Shown: positions 23,636 through 35,962 of the stretch, piece by piece
Numbering within the stretch: position 1 is the first letter of the stretch
Layout of the letters: the number at the start of each line of letters is the position of its first letter
Origin: Triplophysa rosa
Lineage: Eukaryota > Chordata > Actinopteri > Cypriniformes > Nemacheilidae
NCBI RefSeq assembly: GCF_024868665.1
Contig: NC_079913.1
Location: 15,014,141-15,078,140, forward strand
DNA length: 64,000 nucleotides
Direction: 5' to 3'
Notes under the pieces: generated by a model
The model's database searches: none
What the model saw: the letters and a program-made list of their open reading frames with translations, nothing else
What the model was told of the DNA's origin: nothing
Made by a program: the position numbers and the translations under genes

Positions 23636-23755
23636 GAAAGATACAACAATGCCCCCACAAGGTCGATAATAGAGAGGACCATCGGTCTCTCTGTGACACT
23701 ATACGGCAGCACAACGCACTCTCCACTATACGGTGCCGTGATAACATCATCTTAA
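23636..23755 (+). pseudogene. PIF/Harbinger transposase relic
   Basis: After a good acceptor (TTTTCCCCTGTAG) the frame reads ERYNNAPTRSIIERTIGL, then a short degraded tail to TAA at 23753. That motif is characteristic of the C-terminal catalytic region of Harbinger (HARBI1-type) nucleases, RYNxAHxRTRxxIERxxG. Only about 39 codons remain and the rest of the transposase is missing, so it cannot be active. It lies next to a Myb-like relic on the opposite strand, the usual two-gene layout of this superfamily. Confidence 0.65.
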
Positions 23756-23779
23756 TAGCCTAGTGTAGTTTTAACTCAC

Positions 23780-24061
23780 CCATTTTGTTGGATTCCCTCT
23801 TATAAAGACTCAGCTCTTTTGTAGCTACCACAGAGATGTTTTCGTATTTTTTATGACCTCCTGAACCGTCCTCTTCACATCGAGATTTCGTGCGTTTTTT
23901 TTTCCCGGTTATTTCCTCCCATTGCTTTTTTTTTGTTTTTTTGTTACGTTAGGATTTAGTTTGCTTTTTAAAAGGGCCATTCTTTTCCCGTATTCATCAA
24001 GAAGAATACATTTCTCCTCCTCTGTCCAATTGGGCTTCCTTTTTTTGTTTTCTTTATCCAT
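23780..24061 (-). pseudogene. Harbinger Myb/SANT-like DNA-binding protein relic
   Basis: On the minus strand an ATG at 24061 opens a frame with KRKPNWTEEEKCILLDEYGK, typical of the Myb-like partner protein of PIF/Harbinger elements. A frameshift follows within an A-rich run. Further conserved pieces (WEEITGK, VKRTVQEVIKKYENI) then appear in other frames. A donor-like GTGAGT borders 23780. The frameshifts show that it is dead. Confidence 0.6.
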
Positions 24062-25446
24062 TTCTCAATGGGTTTTGTCCTCCAACTCCCGTGAAACCTC
24101 TGCCTGAGTTTGTGTAAACAGTATCGTATCTATGGCAACGACATCATTTTATAATGGCAAACCTGCGTCACTGTCATGAAACACTTAAAGGTTTCCCTGA
24201 TAAGGGATTTTATGCAACGCCCTTAAGTTATTCCCTTAGATAAGGGAAAACCATGCCTTAAGTGTAACACTTCAGGGAAAAACTCTATGCAACCGGGCAC
24301 TGGCACTTACAGAATGTTCGCTTGAATACGATTAAAAACTTCGCCGCTTTATCGACGGCTTTAGTGGTGTAACGTTAGTGTGAAAGACGCGTGACAAATA
24401 ATATTGACACTGCCGTGAAGCAGGTTTGAATCCGCTCAACTCACTATTCTCAATTCTCACGTCACATATCAGATCTGCTTCCATTTGTTTTTAAAACGAT
24501 ATCATGTTTTCAGCAATATATAATGTAAAGCATGTTGTGCTTTATTATATGTAAGGATGGCTGTTGCCGTACGTAATTAAACGCATTAATTCGTGATGAA
24601 ACAAAAACTACTGAAACGAATGTGTGTTTTCCCCATGTTAAGAATTTGGTGTTTGACACAGATGACCTGTCGGTGGGTCAAGGATTGAGACGTTTGGGAA
24701 CCCCCTGCTAATCAGGACAAACATTCAAGTATACAGGGGAAACAGACGGAAAAATAATATCTTTAAAAAATCTTATTTTCACCGATTATACGGGCATTGC
24801 CAGATAGGCTACAAATATACAACAAACGTTCTAAATTTTGTTTTGAACTCATGAAAGTACAAAGTTGTGACTTTTTCCATTTATTGGAGTTTTCTATCAA
24901 GTATCAAAATGTAATTAATCTTGCAATAGACGATAGCAACGGCATGTCGAGAACAATAAGGACGAATATACAGTATATAGCACCAAAGTGCAATTAAGTG
25001 CAAAATGTTTGGTACATGTATGACTTGAACAGCCATTTTCAAATATTTTCATCGTTTATTACAAATAAATACCTTTACGATCTGATATGTGACAGGGAAA
25101 AAGTTCAGCGGACAGCAGTCCCGAACCCACGACGACATGAAGTAGGTAACACAGCTTTACGCTCTACGCCCGGGGGTCTGCATGTTGTTCTTGATATGCG
25201 TTGTTCTACAAAATCATTTTAAAACAAACTGAACAGACCAAAGAATGGCTAGAAGTCATACAAAACAGGAAATGTGAAAATATATATAATTCATGGTATG
25301 AGAATATCTGGTATTTTCAACAAATAATTGAAAATCACCAGTGGAACGTGCACGCGCCCGCCCTCTACACGCTGTTTGCGTAGCGGGCGCTATGAGGAAC
25401 AACGCTGAGGAAACATAGGGGGAACAGACTTCGACAAAACAGCTGT
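24062..25446. repeat. Rest of the B-specific block
   Basis: Near 24186-24300, inverted TTTCCCTGATAAGGGA and CCCTTAGATAAGGG motifs probably mark an end of the Harbinger element. GTCACATATCAGATC at about 24470 is inverted at about 25077, with related B-box-like GGTTTGAATCC and GGTTCGGGAC segments outside, which suggests another inverted-repeat element of about 0.8 kb. A single N at 25447 marks a join where copy A similarity resumes. Confidence 0.4.
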
Positions 25447-25513
25447 TNTTTACTGAGAAAGATATCCTAAATCATTTTTTACCATCATGAAAACTGAACT
25501 ACTGCAGACACTC

Positions 25514-25682
25514 AGACACATCAAGAATCAACCTGTTAATCTCAACAGATCAAATGAAACGTTTCATGCCACAACGCATGCTGGGAGTCATGGATGAGTT
25601 TGTTCTATGATGTTACCCAGCATGCAGCGTTTCATTTGATCGTCACCACTGTTGAGATTAGCAGGCTGATTCTTGATGTGAC
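25514..25682. repeat. Foldback repeat core in copy B
   Basis: This is the duplicate of 5107-5275, with CATGCTGGG facing CCCAGCATG. It differs from copy A by few or no bases. Confidence 0.7.
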
Positions 25683-28382
25683 GCTGTATGTCCCTTTAAT
25701 CACTGTATGTCCCTTTAGTCACTGTATGTTCTGTGTTCTTCAGGAAACACTCTGTGTGCAGATTTCCATCTAAACTGACTCCGTGCATGTACTGAACAAT
25801 ATCAATGTAACCTTCTGGAAGATGGCACAGAAATCCAATTTAATTGTTTAAAAAATATTTTATAGCCATTTCAGTCAAACTGTTAAATAATGGAGTGCTT
25901 TTTAGGACTGGGTATAGTGCTTTTTATTATTTGTGCAGGGTTTTTTGTTTGATGTCGAGTTGTGATGTTGTGTTTATTATGTGTGTGTGTTTTATGTGTT
26001 TTTGAGTCCAAAACAAACTTCTCCATTGGGGACAATACAGTTCACTAAATTTCATTTCACAGTCCTGTGAACTGGAAATGGCGATCGTCTTCAGTATCCT
26101 GCATGTATTTCCGAGTGAAACTGAATAATCAAATGAGAAAAACAGTGGGTGAAGTCATGTTTTTCACTGCAAATTGATTGAATGTATAAAAACAGGCGTT
26201 TCTTTTTGAAACAGAACTAACAGCAGACTGATAGATGGAGAGAAGATCACAACCTTGCCACCCCTCACCATGCCCATCATTTTCATCAATATCAAGCATA
26301 AGGTTGATGTTACTGCGGCAGGGAATATTGGGTTTACTGCGGTGTAGATTTCTCAGCTTTTTAAAAATTCTTCTTGCACGATCAGATCATTCATCTAAAA
26401 AGAAAGAAAAAAGCCATTATTATTCATTGTGAAATCATGTTAGTATAGCTGCAACAAAAATTCTCGATCAGAATAACCTTTGCGAAACCAGGCATGTTTG
26501 GTATTGTTGGACTCAGAAATGATTCAGGAATCAAAGAACACAACTCCCACGAAAATCCATCAACAGCAGATTATAGGCCTGTAAATATTTTTCCTCACCT
26601 CTAGGTGCTGTTGCCCCAAAACTTATCAAGCTCTGTCAGGGCTTGTGCTGTTGACCCATGTGCAATACGCCAACATGATAATAAAATACAGCATTTTATT
26701 ACATGCATTAGATCTGGTTGGTGTAACGGTTTAGGGTATTTATCGATATATTCACCAAAGTGATGCAGGATAAGCCCACATCGGTTATAATTAATATGAT
26801 GTGATATCATGCGATCTGAAGCTCTCCCACTCTGCAACCGAGTGCAATTGCTGCATTCACACATGCCCAAACAAACAGCACTAAAATGAATAATGAACTC
26901 TAAATGAGGCCGGTGTGAAAGCACTCTAACTTGCGCTTACAGAATGTGCTTGTCCTGTTCTTGTCAGAACTCTGTCAGAATAAGTATTTCTGACAGTATA
27001 TTTGAGGTACAACCACTGGTCTATATAAATGACTGGATTGCTCATGACGTCATTACACTGAAGCTAAGCCCAAACGTTCAGGGAGTTGTCACATAAGGAT
27101 GCAATAGGTGCCTACACATTTTCGGTGCTTATCCCCTAATAATAAAAATCAGAACAAATACAATGCTTGACATTCATACGAAAAATTAGATTTAATTAGA
27201 CTTGAGGCCTAATACTGAAAACTTGAAATATACAAACCATTATATCTGTATGGCACAAGAGAAGATGTTAATCTAACCGGATGAATCTATCGGGCACCTG
27301 GGTGCAAGATAGGGGGCACTGCAGCTTTCCTGTGAATCTAGAAATATTACCAAAGACAAATATGTGAAGTAAATGAATACATTAAAGGGGTTGTATTTTG
27401 CCTACACTGTGAAAAATGTTCCGTAGTTTTAATGGAAAAATACCAGCAGCTGTGGTTGCCAGAAAAATTCCATAAAAAATACGGGAAAAGCACGCAAACA
27501 GCTTCGCGGTTTAAAAATTCAGGGCAAAAACTTCAAGCTGTGTATGCATTTTAAGAGCATTTCTTTACATAAGATGAAAACATGGAACCACTGCACTGCA
27601 CATTACATTTACTTTTTTTTTCTTTGCAGTTCATCATTAATAAACATCAAAATCCCCTTTTAACAAAGCAACATGCATCATAGCAACATCACCTCATTGC
27701 CTGACCTTGACTTAAACACAGACTCCCGCTTCAGCAAAGCGGTGACGCACAAAACATTTCATGTCAGAAAAGAAAAGAGAAATAAACAATTCCGTAGTTT
27801 TTACGGAAAAATACCGGCAGCTGTGGTTGCCAGTAAACTACCGTAAAAATACGGGAACGTCCTGTTTTTATTCATCCAATCAATTCACAGCGGAAAACAT
27901 GAGCCACACCCACAATTCATCTTGGAAATATGTCAGAATACTGAAGACGATCACCACTTCTGCTTCACAGGGACTGCAGCATAAAATCCATGACTTGATG
28001 TATTATTGTTGTTTAAAGTCAACGTTATTGTGATCAGTGTTTGCTTCAGTTGGGCTCTTTCATCCTTCTTTTGATAAACAATAATTTACTTTTGTTTGCT
28101 ATGAGTGAACATAGATTCCAAATAAACAGAATCAAAAGAAAGTGTGTAAAGTAGAGGTGGCGAGATGAAACCCCATGAAGCAAGGTTCACAAAAGGGTTC
28201 TTTTCTCGAGGCTTCATTTGTTCACAATACCATCTGGTGGCCAAAGAGTGTAAAACAAGCAGACGCATTACAGATGTGGTCTGTGAAACACTGTATTGTG
28301 CGCTGAAATGACAGTGAAGAAAGAATCAATTTCCACATCCACTGATCTATTTATATGAATGTAATGTGTATTTCTGGTGGTA

Positions 28383-28644
28383 CCCAGCAAACACAGAACG
28401 TTCCCCTAACGTTAGTTTTTGGTTCCCTTTTGGTTATTTTTTTGGGAACCAAAAAATAACGTTCTAAGAACGTTCTTTTCAGGTTTTATTTTTTGCAACC
28501 AGAAAATAACGTTCCCAGAACGTTGCAGGCTGGTTTGTTTTAAATAACCAGAAAATAACCAGAAAATAACGTTAGGGGAACGTTCTGGTAACCAAAAACT
28601 AACGTTAGGGGAACGTTCTGGGAACCAAAAATTGTTAGCTGGGT
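28383..28644. mobile_element. Palindromic MITE with AACGTTC repeats (copy B)
   Basis: It is the duplicate of 7976-8237, with CCCAG and CTGGG ends and inverted AACGTTC units. Confidence 0.7.
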
Positions 28645-29685
28645 ATGTAATGATTGTATAACATAACTGTGTAATAAACGTATTGACTTGAAATGAATGG
28701 GGCTATCAAATGTGTGTAAATCAATCACTTGGTATAAGGGGCAGTATTATAAAACTGGAAAGCTGTCAAAATGTTGCAGCAAGATTCGAAGATTCAAACC
28801 GCTTACTGAACCACTCAGGCGGAAGCGAGGCTTCAAACTTCATCTATGACAACACAATCGCTAAAGAAAACATGATCAATAAGAAGTCACCATAATAGTG
28901 TTGAGTGTTTCCTTTAGTTAGGCTCTCACCATGGATTGCTTCTTGTTTTGGCATCAACTGTAATGGTTTTGTCATGATATATAAATGTGTGCAAGTTACA
29001 ACTACTAGCCACTAGAGGTAGCTAGAGGTTGGCGGACCTCAGGTGGTTGTTGTTCGAGTAAGAGAGCTGGCAGTAAAACATGTGAGCTGTAATAAAGACA
29101 TCTGCTACAAACAGTTTCTTCATTATAATAGAAACATTACAGGTTTGTTTCTGAAACACAATTATAACAGCATCACAGAAGACAAAATTGTTTGGTCCTC
29201 TTACTGGTACAACAGAATAACACGCAACGTTTGTGTCATAAGGGGCTAACAACTTGGAAATATAATAAATGTAGCCCCTTATCCCCTTACTGGTTAGTAC
29301 AGCTCAACTCAACTCAACTTTATTTATATAGCGCTTTTACAATTCCGCTTTTACCAACCGCAAGAGATCTCACTGTTCCACAAACACGAAACGAAATCCA
29401 AAGTTCCAAATAGTCACGCGATTCCTGGATGAATGTCCTGTTCAGATGAAACAACGGTCCTCTTCTTCCCCCTCTGTATGCTGGTACTCCAATAAATCAA
29501 AATGGAGAACTTCCCACGAGCAGCTCTGGCCGAACTAATTAAATGAACGATTCCCGACTTTCTATAACTCGACTGTCTTCACTGACACGCAATACACTTT
29601 ATTATATAGAAATGCTGATCGTACTTCTAACTACCTTATCCCTGCTTTATTCCAAAACTTATCGTGTTTACTCGAGAACTCCACA

Positions 29686-30545
29686 GACGTTTATGGAGGA
29701 CTAAACCTGCAAAAATTATAAATAAATGAATGTATAAATAAATAAATATATAAACGAATAAATGTAATAATATGAAAATAAATACAGGAATGAATGGTTT
29801 GATAAAACAAAATAGTTCGTTTTAGCTATTATTGATCTTAGCTTTAACTTTTCATTTTTTAAATTGATTTATTGTTTTTTGTGTCCATTTATTATTATTA
29901 TTATTATTTTTTTTTTTTAGATTATTTTATTTATCATTTCCTTTTATTTTTACATTTATTTATTTATACGTTTATTTATTTTTATATTTATTTATTATCG
30001 CATGTATTTATTTCCACTTTTATTTATTTATTCTTGAATTTATTCTTACTTTTCTGTGTCTTGTATGATAATTAGATGGGTTGGTCTTGCCTACTATTGG
30101 TTCAGCGTAGATTGAAGCGTTTGATCGATTACTCTTGACTTGTTTTGGACTAACGTCACGTCACTCACTGATCGTTTGCTTCGTGTATAACGTTAAGTAA
30201 CTATGGCGGGCGCACAATTAGCTAGAGAGTTACAGCATTTAGCCAATGAAGTCGATAACCATGCATCAAATGACTGTGTGTCATTTAGATTAGATGCACT
30301 TATTGATGATTTATTACAGATTGACGGCGAGATAAATGGCAAAGTTCTCCCTCGGTTGTTAGCCTCTTTGCAGAAATGAAAAGAAAAGTTAAAGCTAAGA
30401 TCAATAATAGCTAAAACGAATTATTTTGTTTTATCAAACCATTCATTCCTTTATTTATTTTCATATTATTACATTTATTCGTTTATTTATTTATTTATAC
30501 ATTTATTTATTTATAATTTTTGCAGGCTTAGTCCTCCATAGACGT
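29686..30545. mobile_element. Long-TIR element (copy B)
   Basis: It is the duplicate of 9279-10125, with inverted arms of about 165 bp around an ATTT-rich centre. Unlike copy A, its internal small frame (30203-30379) is open. Confidence 0.75.
30203..30379 (+). CDS. Small 58-codon frame inside the long-TIR element
   Basis: An ATG in the context ACTATGGCGGGCGC starts a frame of 58 codons ending in TGA at 30377-30379. It begins MAGAQLARELQHLANEV and continues with an acidic helical stretch (RLDALIDDLLQIDGEING) and PRLLASLQK. It looks like a compact alpha-helical peptide with the composition of a real protein. The strong initiation context resembles a captured first exon of a host gene or a small transposon protein. 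The copy-A version is frameshifted and scrambled at its end. I do not recognise the family, and expression is unproven. Confidence 0.4.
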   Translation: MAGAQLARELQHLANEVDNHASNDCVSFRLDALIDDLLQIDGEINGKVLPRLLASLQK

Positions 30546-32015
30546 TTCTCTCGTCCGCCATATCTCCAACCGTTCTTCTTTTTTTCGACTCCCTCTCAAA
30601 ACCAAACATGATTGGCTCAGTCTCTGTCCCTCTCTGAATTTGGCCAATACCCTTCAGAGTAGCAACCCACTTGATGTCAGCCACATTTTCACCACACTTT
30701 ATACATGAAAAAATCTCTTAAAGGTACAGTATACATAAAAAAACAATTCACAATATATTATTGTAACACAAACATTTCTTCATTTTGTTAATATCCACTT
30801 CACTTTCCACAAAAGTTTCGATTACCATCATATACCTCAGGGTTACATAAATATTTATACTATTATTATTGCATACCTTTTCAATAATTATGTATTGTAT
30901 TACCTACAACCCACAATTAACTGCATAATTAAGAAAAAATTCTGCAGTACATACAGTACACTGTCAGAATTGCAGGTGCAAAAGTGATATTGATTCAATG
31001 CAATTAACATTGACCAATCAGCTATTTGTTGACATTGATTCAATGATTGCTTGCTGTCTGGGTATCCATGTGGAAAGGTACAATATGTGTCCCTATGAGG
31101 GTACTGCCCCAGTGACAACCATTGTACCCCTAAAGGTACAAATCTAACACATTTTTTCTGACAGTGTAGGAACGAGCAGGACACAGACAGTCTGCCTGTG
31201 TCGATGCGCGCGTCGCGTGCACACTAAAAAAAGATCACTGAAAGATTGTTTTCAATCACGTGGTTTTGATTTGAATTGAATAGAAACCTGTTTTTATGTG
31301 GTCGTTGTTTCGGTAGGCTATGTTAAGCTGTTTCCTTATAATGGACTTCTGTGGCGAAGAAACGCGTGATTTATTACTTTTTTTGTTTAATAAGGACTCG
31401 TTCTTTTAACAGCAGTGTGTTTATAACAAGGCTTGACAGAAACGTGGGATTCCCTGGTCGTTGTTTAGGTACGTTAAACCTCGTTAAGCATTTTAGAAAG
31501 TCATCCTCGTCTCCTTCTCCTCATGAGAATGGAATTTGTAGTTGTAGAGGTCGGCCACACATGTGTATCAGTAAATTTGTAGTAAAAATTCGAAGTTGCA
31601 AACTTGTAGCACAACACAACAAAACTTGTAACACAACACAACAGTTACACCTTCTTGAATCCTTCAGTGCAAATCCAGTTCTACAAATCACAAACTGAGA
31701 TACTCGTGCACTCACATGTTTTGCTACAAATGCTGCAGTAAATATGGAGCAAAACACATTCACACACCTGCACCAAAAGACGTGCGTTCACAGACGAGTT
31801 TTGCACATCCGCAAACAGTATGTGAATTCATGCAATGAGAGTTGAATGCTTGTCGAATATTTTCTCACAAATTAAAGGTTTTATTCTTGCACATTGTTCC
31901 AGCACAAACACAAGAGCATAACTACAACTGCTTGAATCTGCTGCTGCGAGTCTATGACACAAGTTCGCACACACTCTCATTTTGCACCACATATCTGTGT
32001 GATATATGGTGCAAA
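30546..32015. other. Duplicated non-coding stretch up to the gap
   Basis: It matches about 10125-11606 and includes the ACACTGTCAGAA-ended MITE (about 30960-31168). No gene is seen. Confidence 0.4.
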
Positions 32016-32305
32016 NNNNNNNNNNNNNNNNNNNNNNNNNNNNNNNNNNNNNNNNNNNNNNNNNNNNNNNNNNNNNNNNNNNNNNNNNNNNNNNNNNNNN
32101 NNNNNNNNNNNNNNNNNNNNNNNNNNNNNNNNNNNNNNNNNNNNNNNNNNNNNNNNNNNNNNNNNNNNNNNNNNNNNNNNNNNNNNNNNNNNNNNNNNNN
32201 NNNNNNNNNNNNNNNNNNNNNNNNNNNNNNNNNNNNNNNNNNNNNNNNNNNNNNNNNNNNNNNNNNNNNNNNNNNNNNNNNNNNNNNNNNNNNNNNNNNN
32301 NNNNN
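32016..32305. other. Assembly gap (290 Ns)
   Basis: It separates duplication copy B from the receptor cluster and removes the end of CD300-like gene 1, including its cytoplasmic tail. Confidence 1.
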
Positions 32306-33901
32306 TGTCTTTCTTTTCATTTTCAGGAGGAGGAAGGATCCAGAACACAGAACCAACAGAACCACAACCAGACCGACAGTAATAGAAGTAAAGTCTGTAC
32401 ACGACAGCGAACACCATAAATATCTTTCACAGTATGTTAGAGTTCCTCTACAGCGGGTTACAAAACACACAACGATAATTCCCTCAAAAACCAAAGTGAA
32501 ACTGTTCTGGTGAACCTCAAGTGCTCAATAGAAAGAGATGTTTGGAGGACTTGTGTTGGTTTATAACCCAGTTTCAGAATACATGTGGTGTAGAAATCAC
32601 TTTGAATCAGCGTGTCTCCAGGAATGTTCAAAGCAAACATGAAAACACCAAACATCACTTCATGCTTGTAAATGTGAATATCTATACGTTTAAATAAATG
32701 TCAACATTTTGCAAAAGAGCTGACACGAAAATAGTTACACAGACAAAAGTAAATTCCTACACTTCCACCAGTTTCTAAATCATGTGATCAAGATGACCGT
32801 TGCATTATGGGTAATGTTGTGTCTCACCAGAGTCCTGAGAGAGCGGGCCTGCAGTATTTCCTCTACTTGTTCTTTCACTTCCTGTTTGGTGCGACACTGA
32901 CACAAAACACAGAGAACATTTGATGGTACACAACACACACCCAGATGACAAACATTTCTGTATTATTATTGTTTTAATACTTGATAACATAAATAAGTCC
33001 ACAGTATTTCCCTTTTTTCACTATACTGAGATAATATCACGAAACACAATTTATTAGGTTCATTTTTAACTACTTTTTCTTATGCTAGTTTATCACTCTA
33101 ATAGTATGCTAATAAACGGACACTAGATGAATACAAGTGGAAAAAACATGAGTTATATACTAACTATTCATGTTTTAAATAAAGTTATCATTAGGAATTC
33201 TGTCTACATACAACACAGTAACTTCACATTAACATATAGAAATTATGTGTTCTGTACCTGTGGATGTGCAGTCAGTGGTGGTGTCTATAGATGGAGATGG
33301 TGATGGGGTTTGTTTTCTGGGGGCAGATATGAAGAGCACTGGAGCAGATAAACAGAGAGGACACAGATGAGAAAGTTTTACTGTGTAAGTAGTTGATGAA
33401 CCACATGGTTGAGTAAAATGAAGCATCACACACCTTTATTCACCTTGAGAAGAACTTGATTAAAGTATCGACTCATCATACACCAAGCTTCACAGCCGTA
33501 TGGCCCGGCATCTGCCATGATCAAGTTTCTGATGGTCACTGTGAATGTTCTGGTTTTCTTGTCGTCCTGCATTGAGAATCGGTCGTTGACGGTCTTCTCT
33601 CCGCTGGACAGTATAGTGACACTGTCTTTGTAAACGCCTTTGTAGAAATACTTGCCACATTCTTCATATCCTTGTGAATACGGACACTTGATTTGAACTT
33701 CAGCTCCTTCATTTCCAGTCACTGTAATGTCCACACACAGCGAACCCTCCACTACAACTACACAACCACACTGGTGTTGACTTTATTAGATTCATTATAA
33801 TATACTCCTTTATTACTTTACCATACAATTCCACTGAAAGAACGAGGAAAGATGGACTTACCCAACATCAGAAACACAGAAAGTGTCAGTGAGAGATTCA
33901 T
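32306..33901 (-). CDS. CD300/CMRF35/pIgR-like receptor, gene 1 (3' end in gap)
   Basis: Five exons fit with uniform phase-1 splicing. The leader is 33901-33862 (MNLSLTLSVFLMLG). The Ig V exon is 33757-33434 (324 nt). Stalk exon 1 is 33338-33258 (Ser/Thr/Pro-rich) and stalk exon 2 is 32881-32828. The transmembrane exon runs from 32394 into the gap. The V domain has the B-strand Cys (VQIKCPYSQG), an extra Cys (EECGKYFYKG) and the F-strand DAGPYGCEAW, which is the CD300/pIgR pattern. The membrane segment reads TVGLVVVLLVLCSG. The product should be a type I cell-surface receptor of leukocytes or epithelium. Ligand and signalling type cannot be judged because the tail is lost in the gap. The exact subfamily (CMRF35-like molecule versus pIgR-like) is uncertain. 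Confidence 0.8.
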
Positions 33902-34459
33902 GTCTGTGTTCCTGAGAGATCTCTGTCAGATATACTTGTTGGCATACTTCACACAATAATGCTGTTTGTCTCTCGTGGTGAAGGTCAAACGCTGATGTGC
34001 GTGTGACGTCGAGGGCCGCTGTGTGTGAAAATCAAGTGTGAACTTCTCACAAACCACAAGCAGTTTCCTGTCCTCACGTTTACTCTCTGCCATCAGAACT
34101 CTTGACAGAGCACGCCCTCTTTCTCTGTATCTAGAAGAACAAGAGAGACAAATACAAAGAAGTGAAACTTGACTTTTATTTGGCTTTATTTGTACACACA
34201 GACACGTGCGTGTGATACCTGATCTTTGGTGTGTTAATTAAATTAACATTGCCGTCTGTGGTCAAGATGTGAACGTGACATTGTGACTCTGTTTCAGTGC
34301 ATCACCTGTTTCTGCCAGCAGAGAGCAACAAAATGTTTTCCATCACCCACAAACGATCTTCTTATTTAATAACAACTGTATTTTTTTAAATCAACCTGAG
34401 ACATTACTGTGATCATGTTTTAAAAGGATCAAATTAAAACAAAGTGAAAGAGTTTTAAC
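33902..34459. other. Upstream region of receptor gene 1
   Basis: This is the presumed 5' flank of the minus-strand gene. I see no further exon and no clear TATA box. Confidence 0.3.
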
Positions 34460-34567
34460 CTCGAGCTGAACATCTCCTGCAGTAAAGCAGAATGAATAAC
34501 AGCAGTCCAGTGAAGATCAGAATCACAAGCACACACACAATGATGATGATGATGATCACAGACGAGT
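34460..34567 (-). pseudogene. Orphan transmembrane exon of a third CD300-like paralogue
   Basis: After an acceptor (TTTTCAG) a 108-nt exon encodes DSSVIIIIIIVCVLVILIF and a following hydrophobic stretch ending LLYCRRCSAR, with a GTTAAA donor. Its length and phase equal those of the transmembrane exon of gene 2 (37582-37689). No V or leader exon lies between it and gene 2's tail exon, so it is probably a leftover of a decayed gene. It could instead be an alternative exon of gene 2. Confidence 0.55.
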
Positions 34568-35776
34568 CTGAAAACACAAATGAATCATATGAATATGATC
34601 TTTATCATGTGTGGAAACTAACTAATGTTTATTTTCTAAGGTCTAAAACATTAGCTGTGACACTTTGAGGAGTATAACATTCCTGAAACTGAGATTTTAG
34701 TAAAAACTTTTTTGAACAGTGTCTCTGTTGACACAAACTTTTCTATGATGCTATTTATGTAACTAGTTGCACCTCTGACAACCACACCGCTTGTATTAAT
34801 CAGACTGCTGGTCAATGGTTACTGTGGCATAAACACTAAAAGGTTTGTAAGATGTTAGTGAGATGCACTGTAAAAAAGAAATGTATTTTTACAGAGAAAA
34901 AACAGTAGAATTTAACAGTAACATCTCATTTTAATCAGAACTGTGAAATTCTATAAAAAGCACACATTGACACCTAATGTACTCCTGTTCTTTAACTGAT
35001 TAAATGTGTTACTGGAGAAAACGCTCTATTTCCTTTAAATTAAAGTCATTGTTGTGTATTGTTAACCTGACATGTCCTTCAAAAAATGTTCATGTTTATT
35101 TTTTTGTCAGAGTTGGATAATGTGACGAGGGAGGCGTGACGAGAGCCGTGGGAGGAGGAAGCGAGGCCGGGACGCGATTGATAATGAGTGTCAGCTGGGC
35201 GTCATTCCGGCCTCGCATCTCTCACGGAGGAGCGGAAGCATAAAAGGACGAACGGCAGGAGAATACGGCGAGAGAGGACAATCAATCACAGTAGAAAACA
35301 TGAGCCACACCCACTATTCTTCCTCATTCAATATTAAGTTTCATTGTGAAATATGTCAGAAAACTGAAGACAATCACCACTTCTGCTTCACAGGGACTTT
35401 CACAAATCAACATGCTGCAGAACATGAATGACTTGATGTTTCATTGTTATTAAAGTCTCCATTAATGTGATCAGTGTTTACTTTAGTTGGGCTCTTCCCC
35501 CTTCATCTGATATACTGTGATCTCTCTTTGGGCTGGAAAATGAAGGACACTCAAAAGAAAAAGTCATTCGATTTATTTGTCTGATTAATGATGATGATGT
35601 GAATCGTCATCTAGTTGTGTGTTGGTTTTGTGTGATTCATATTTTTGTTGGGTTTTTGTTATATCTGTGTGAATGAGCTTCGGCTGAAAGCTCAGATTTC
35701 TTGCGATAACATTCATATGAACAGATTTAGAAAACATAATTTACATTAAAGTACGGGAGCTGGTTTTTCACACATA
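34568..35776. repeat. Dispersed repeats between receptor exons
   Basis: CACTGTAAAAAAG-type repeat pieces lie at about 34866-34960. A GC-rich segment at 35130-35290 with GGAGGCGTGACGAG and CATAAAAGGACGAA resembles a fragment of an LTR or LINE promoter. About 35290-35510 is related to about 7480-7660. The arm motif GTGATCAGTGTTTACTTTAG is at 35467. Confidence 0.4.
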
Positions 35777-35962
35777 GACATGAATAATCAATGTATGAAT
35801 CTCAACAGTGGTGACATTAAATGAAAAGCTTCATGTTGCAATGCATGCTGGGAATCATGGATGAGTTTTGAACTATGATGGTACCCAGAATGCATTGCGT
35901 TTATCTGAATAGTTTGTTAGTTATCACCATTGTTGAGATGAACAGGCTGAATCTTGATGTCT
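35777..35962. repeat. Foldback repeat core, copy 3
   Basis: Inverted arms run from GACATGAATAATCAATG to TTGATGTCTGTG, and CATGCTGGG near 35845 faces CCCAGAATG near 35885. The outer arm motif is present in opposite orientations at 35467 and 36205, which suggests a parent palindrome of about 0.8 kb. Confidence 0.65.

Larger units (their letters stand above)
15465..32015. repeat. Segmental duplication, copy B
   Basis: This is the direct repeat of 1-11606. Blocks 15465-16265, about 17161-21227 and 25448-32015 match copy A nearly base for base. Blocks 16266-17160 and 21228-25446 are specific to this copy. The copy ends at the N gap, so the right border of the duplication cannot be seen. It carries the intact version of the four-exon gene whose copy-A version is broken. 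Confidence 0.95.

Noticed and set aside
25080..25200. Possible tRNA-like sequence with GGTTCGGGAC B-box on the minus strand
   Set aside because: No convincing A-box or cloverleaf could be drawn, and the segment appears to be an arm of an inverted repeat.
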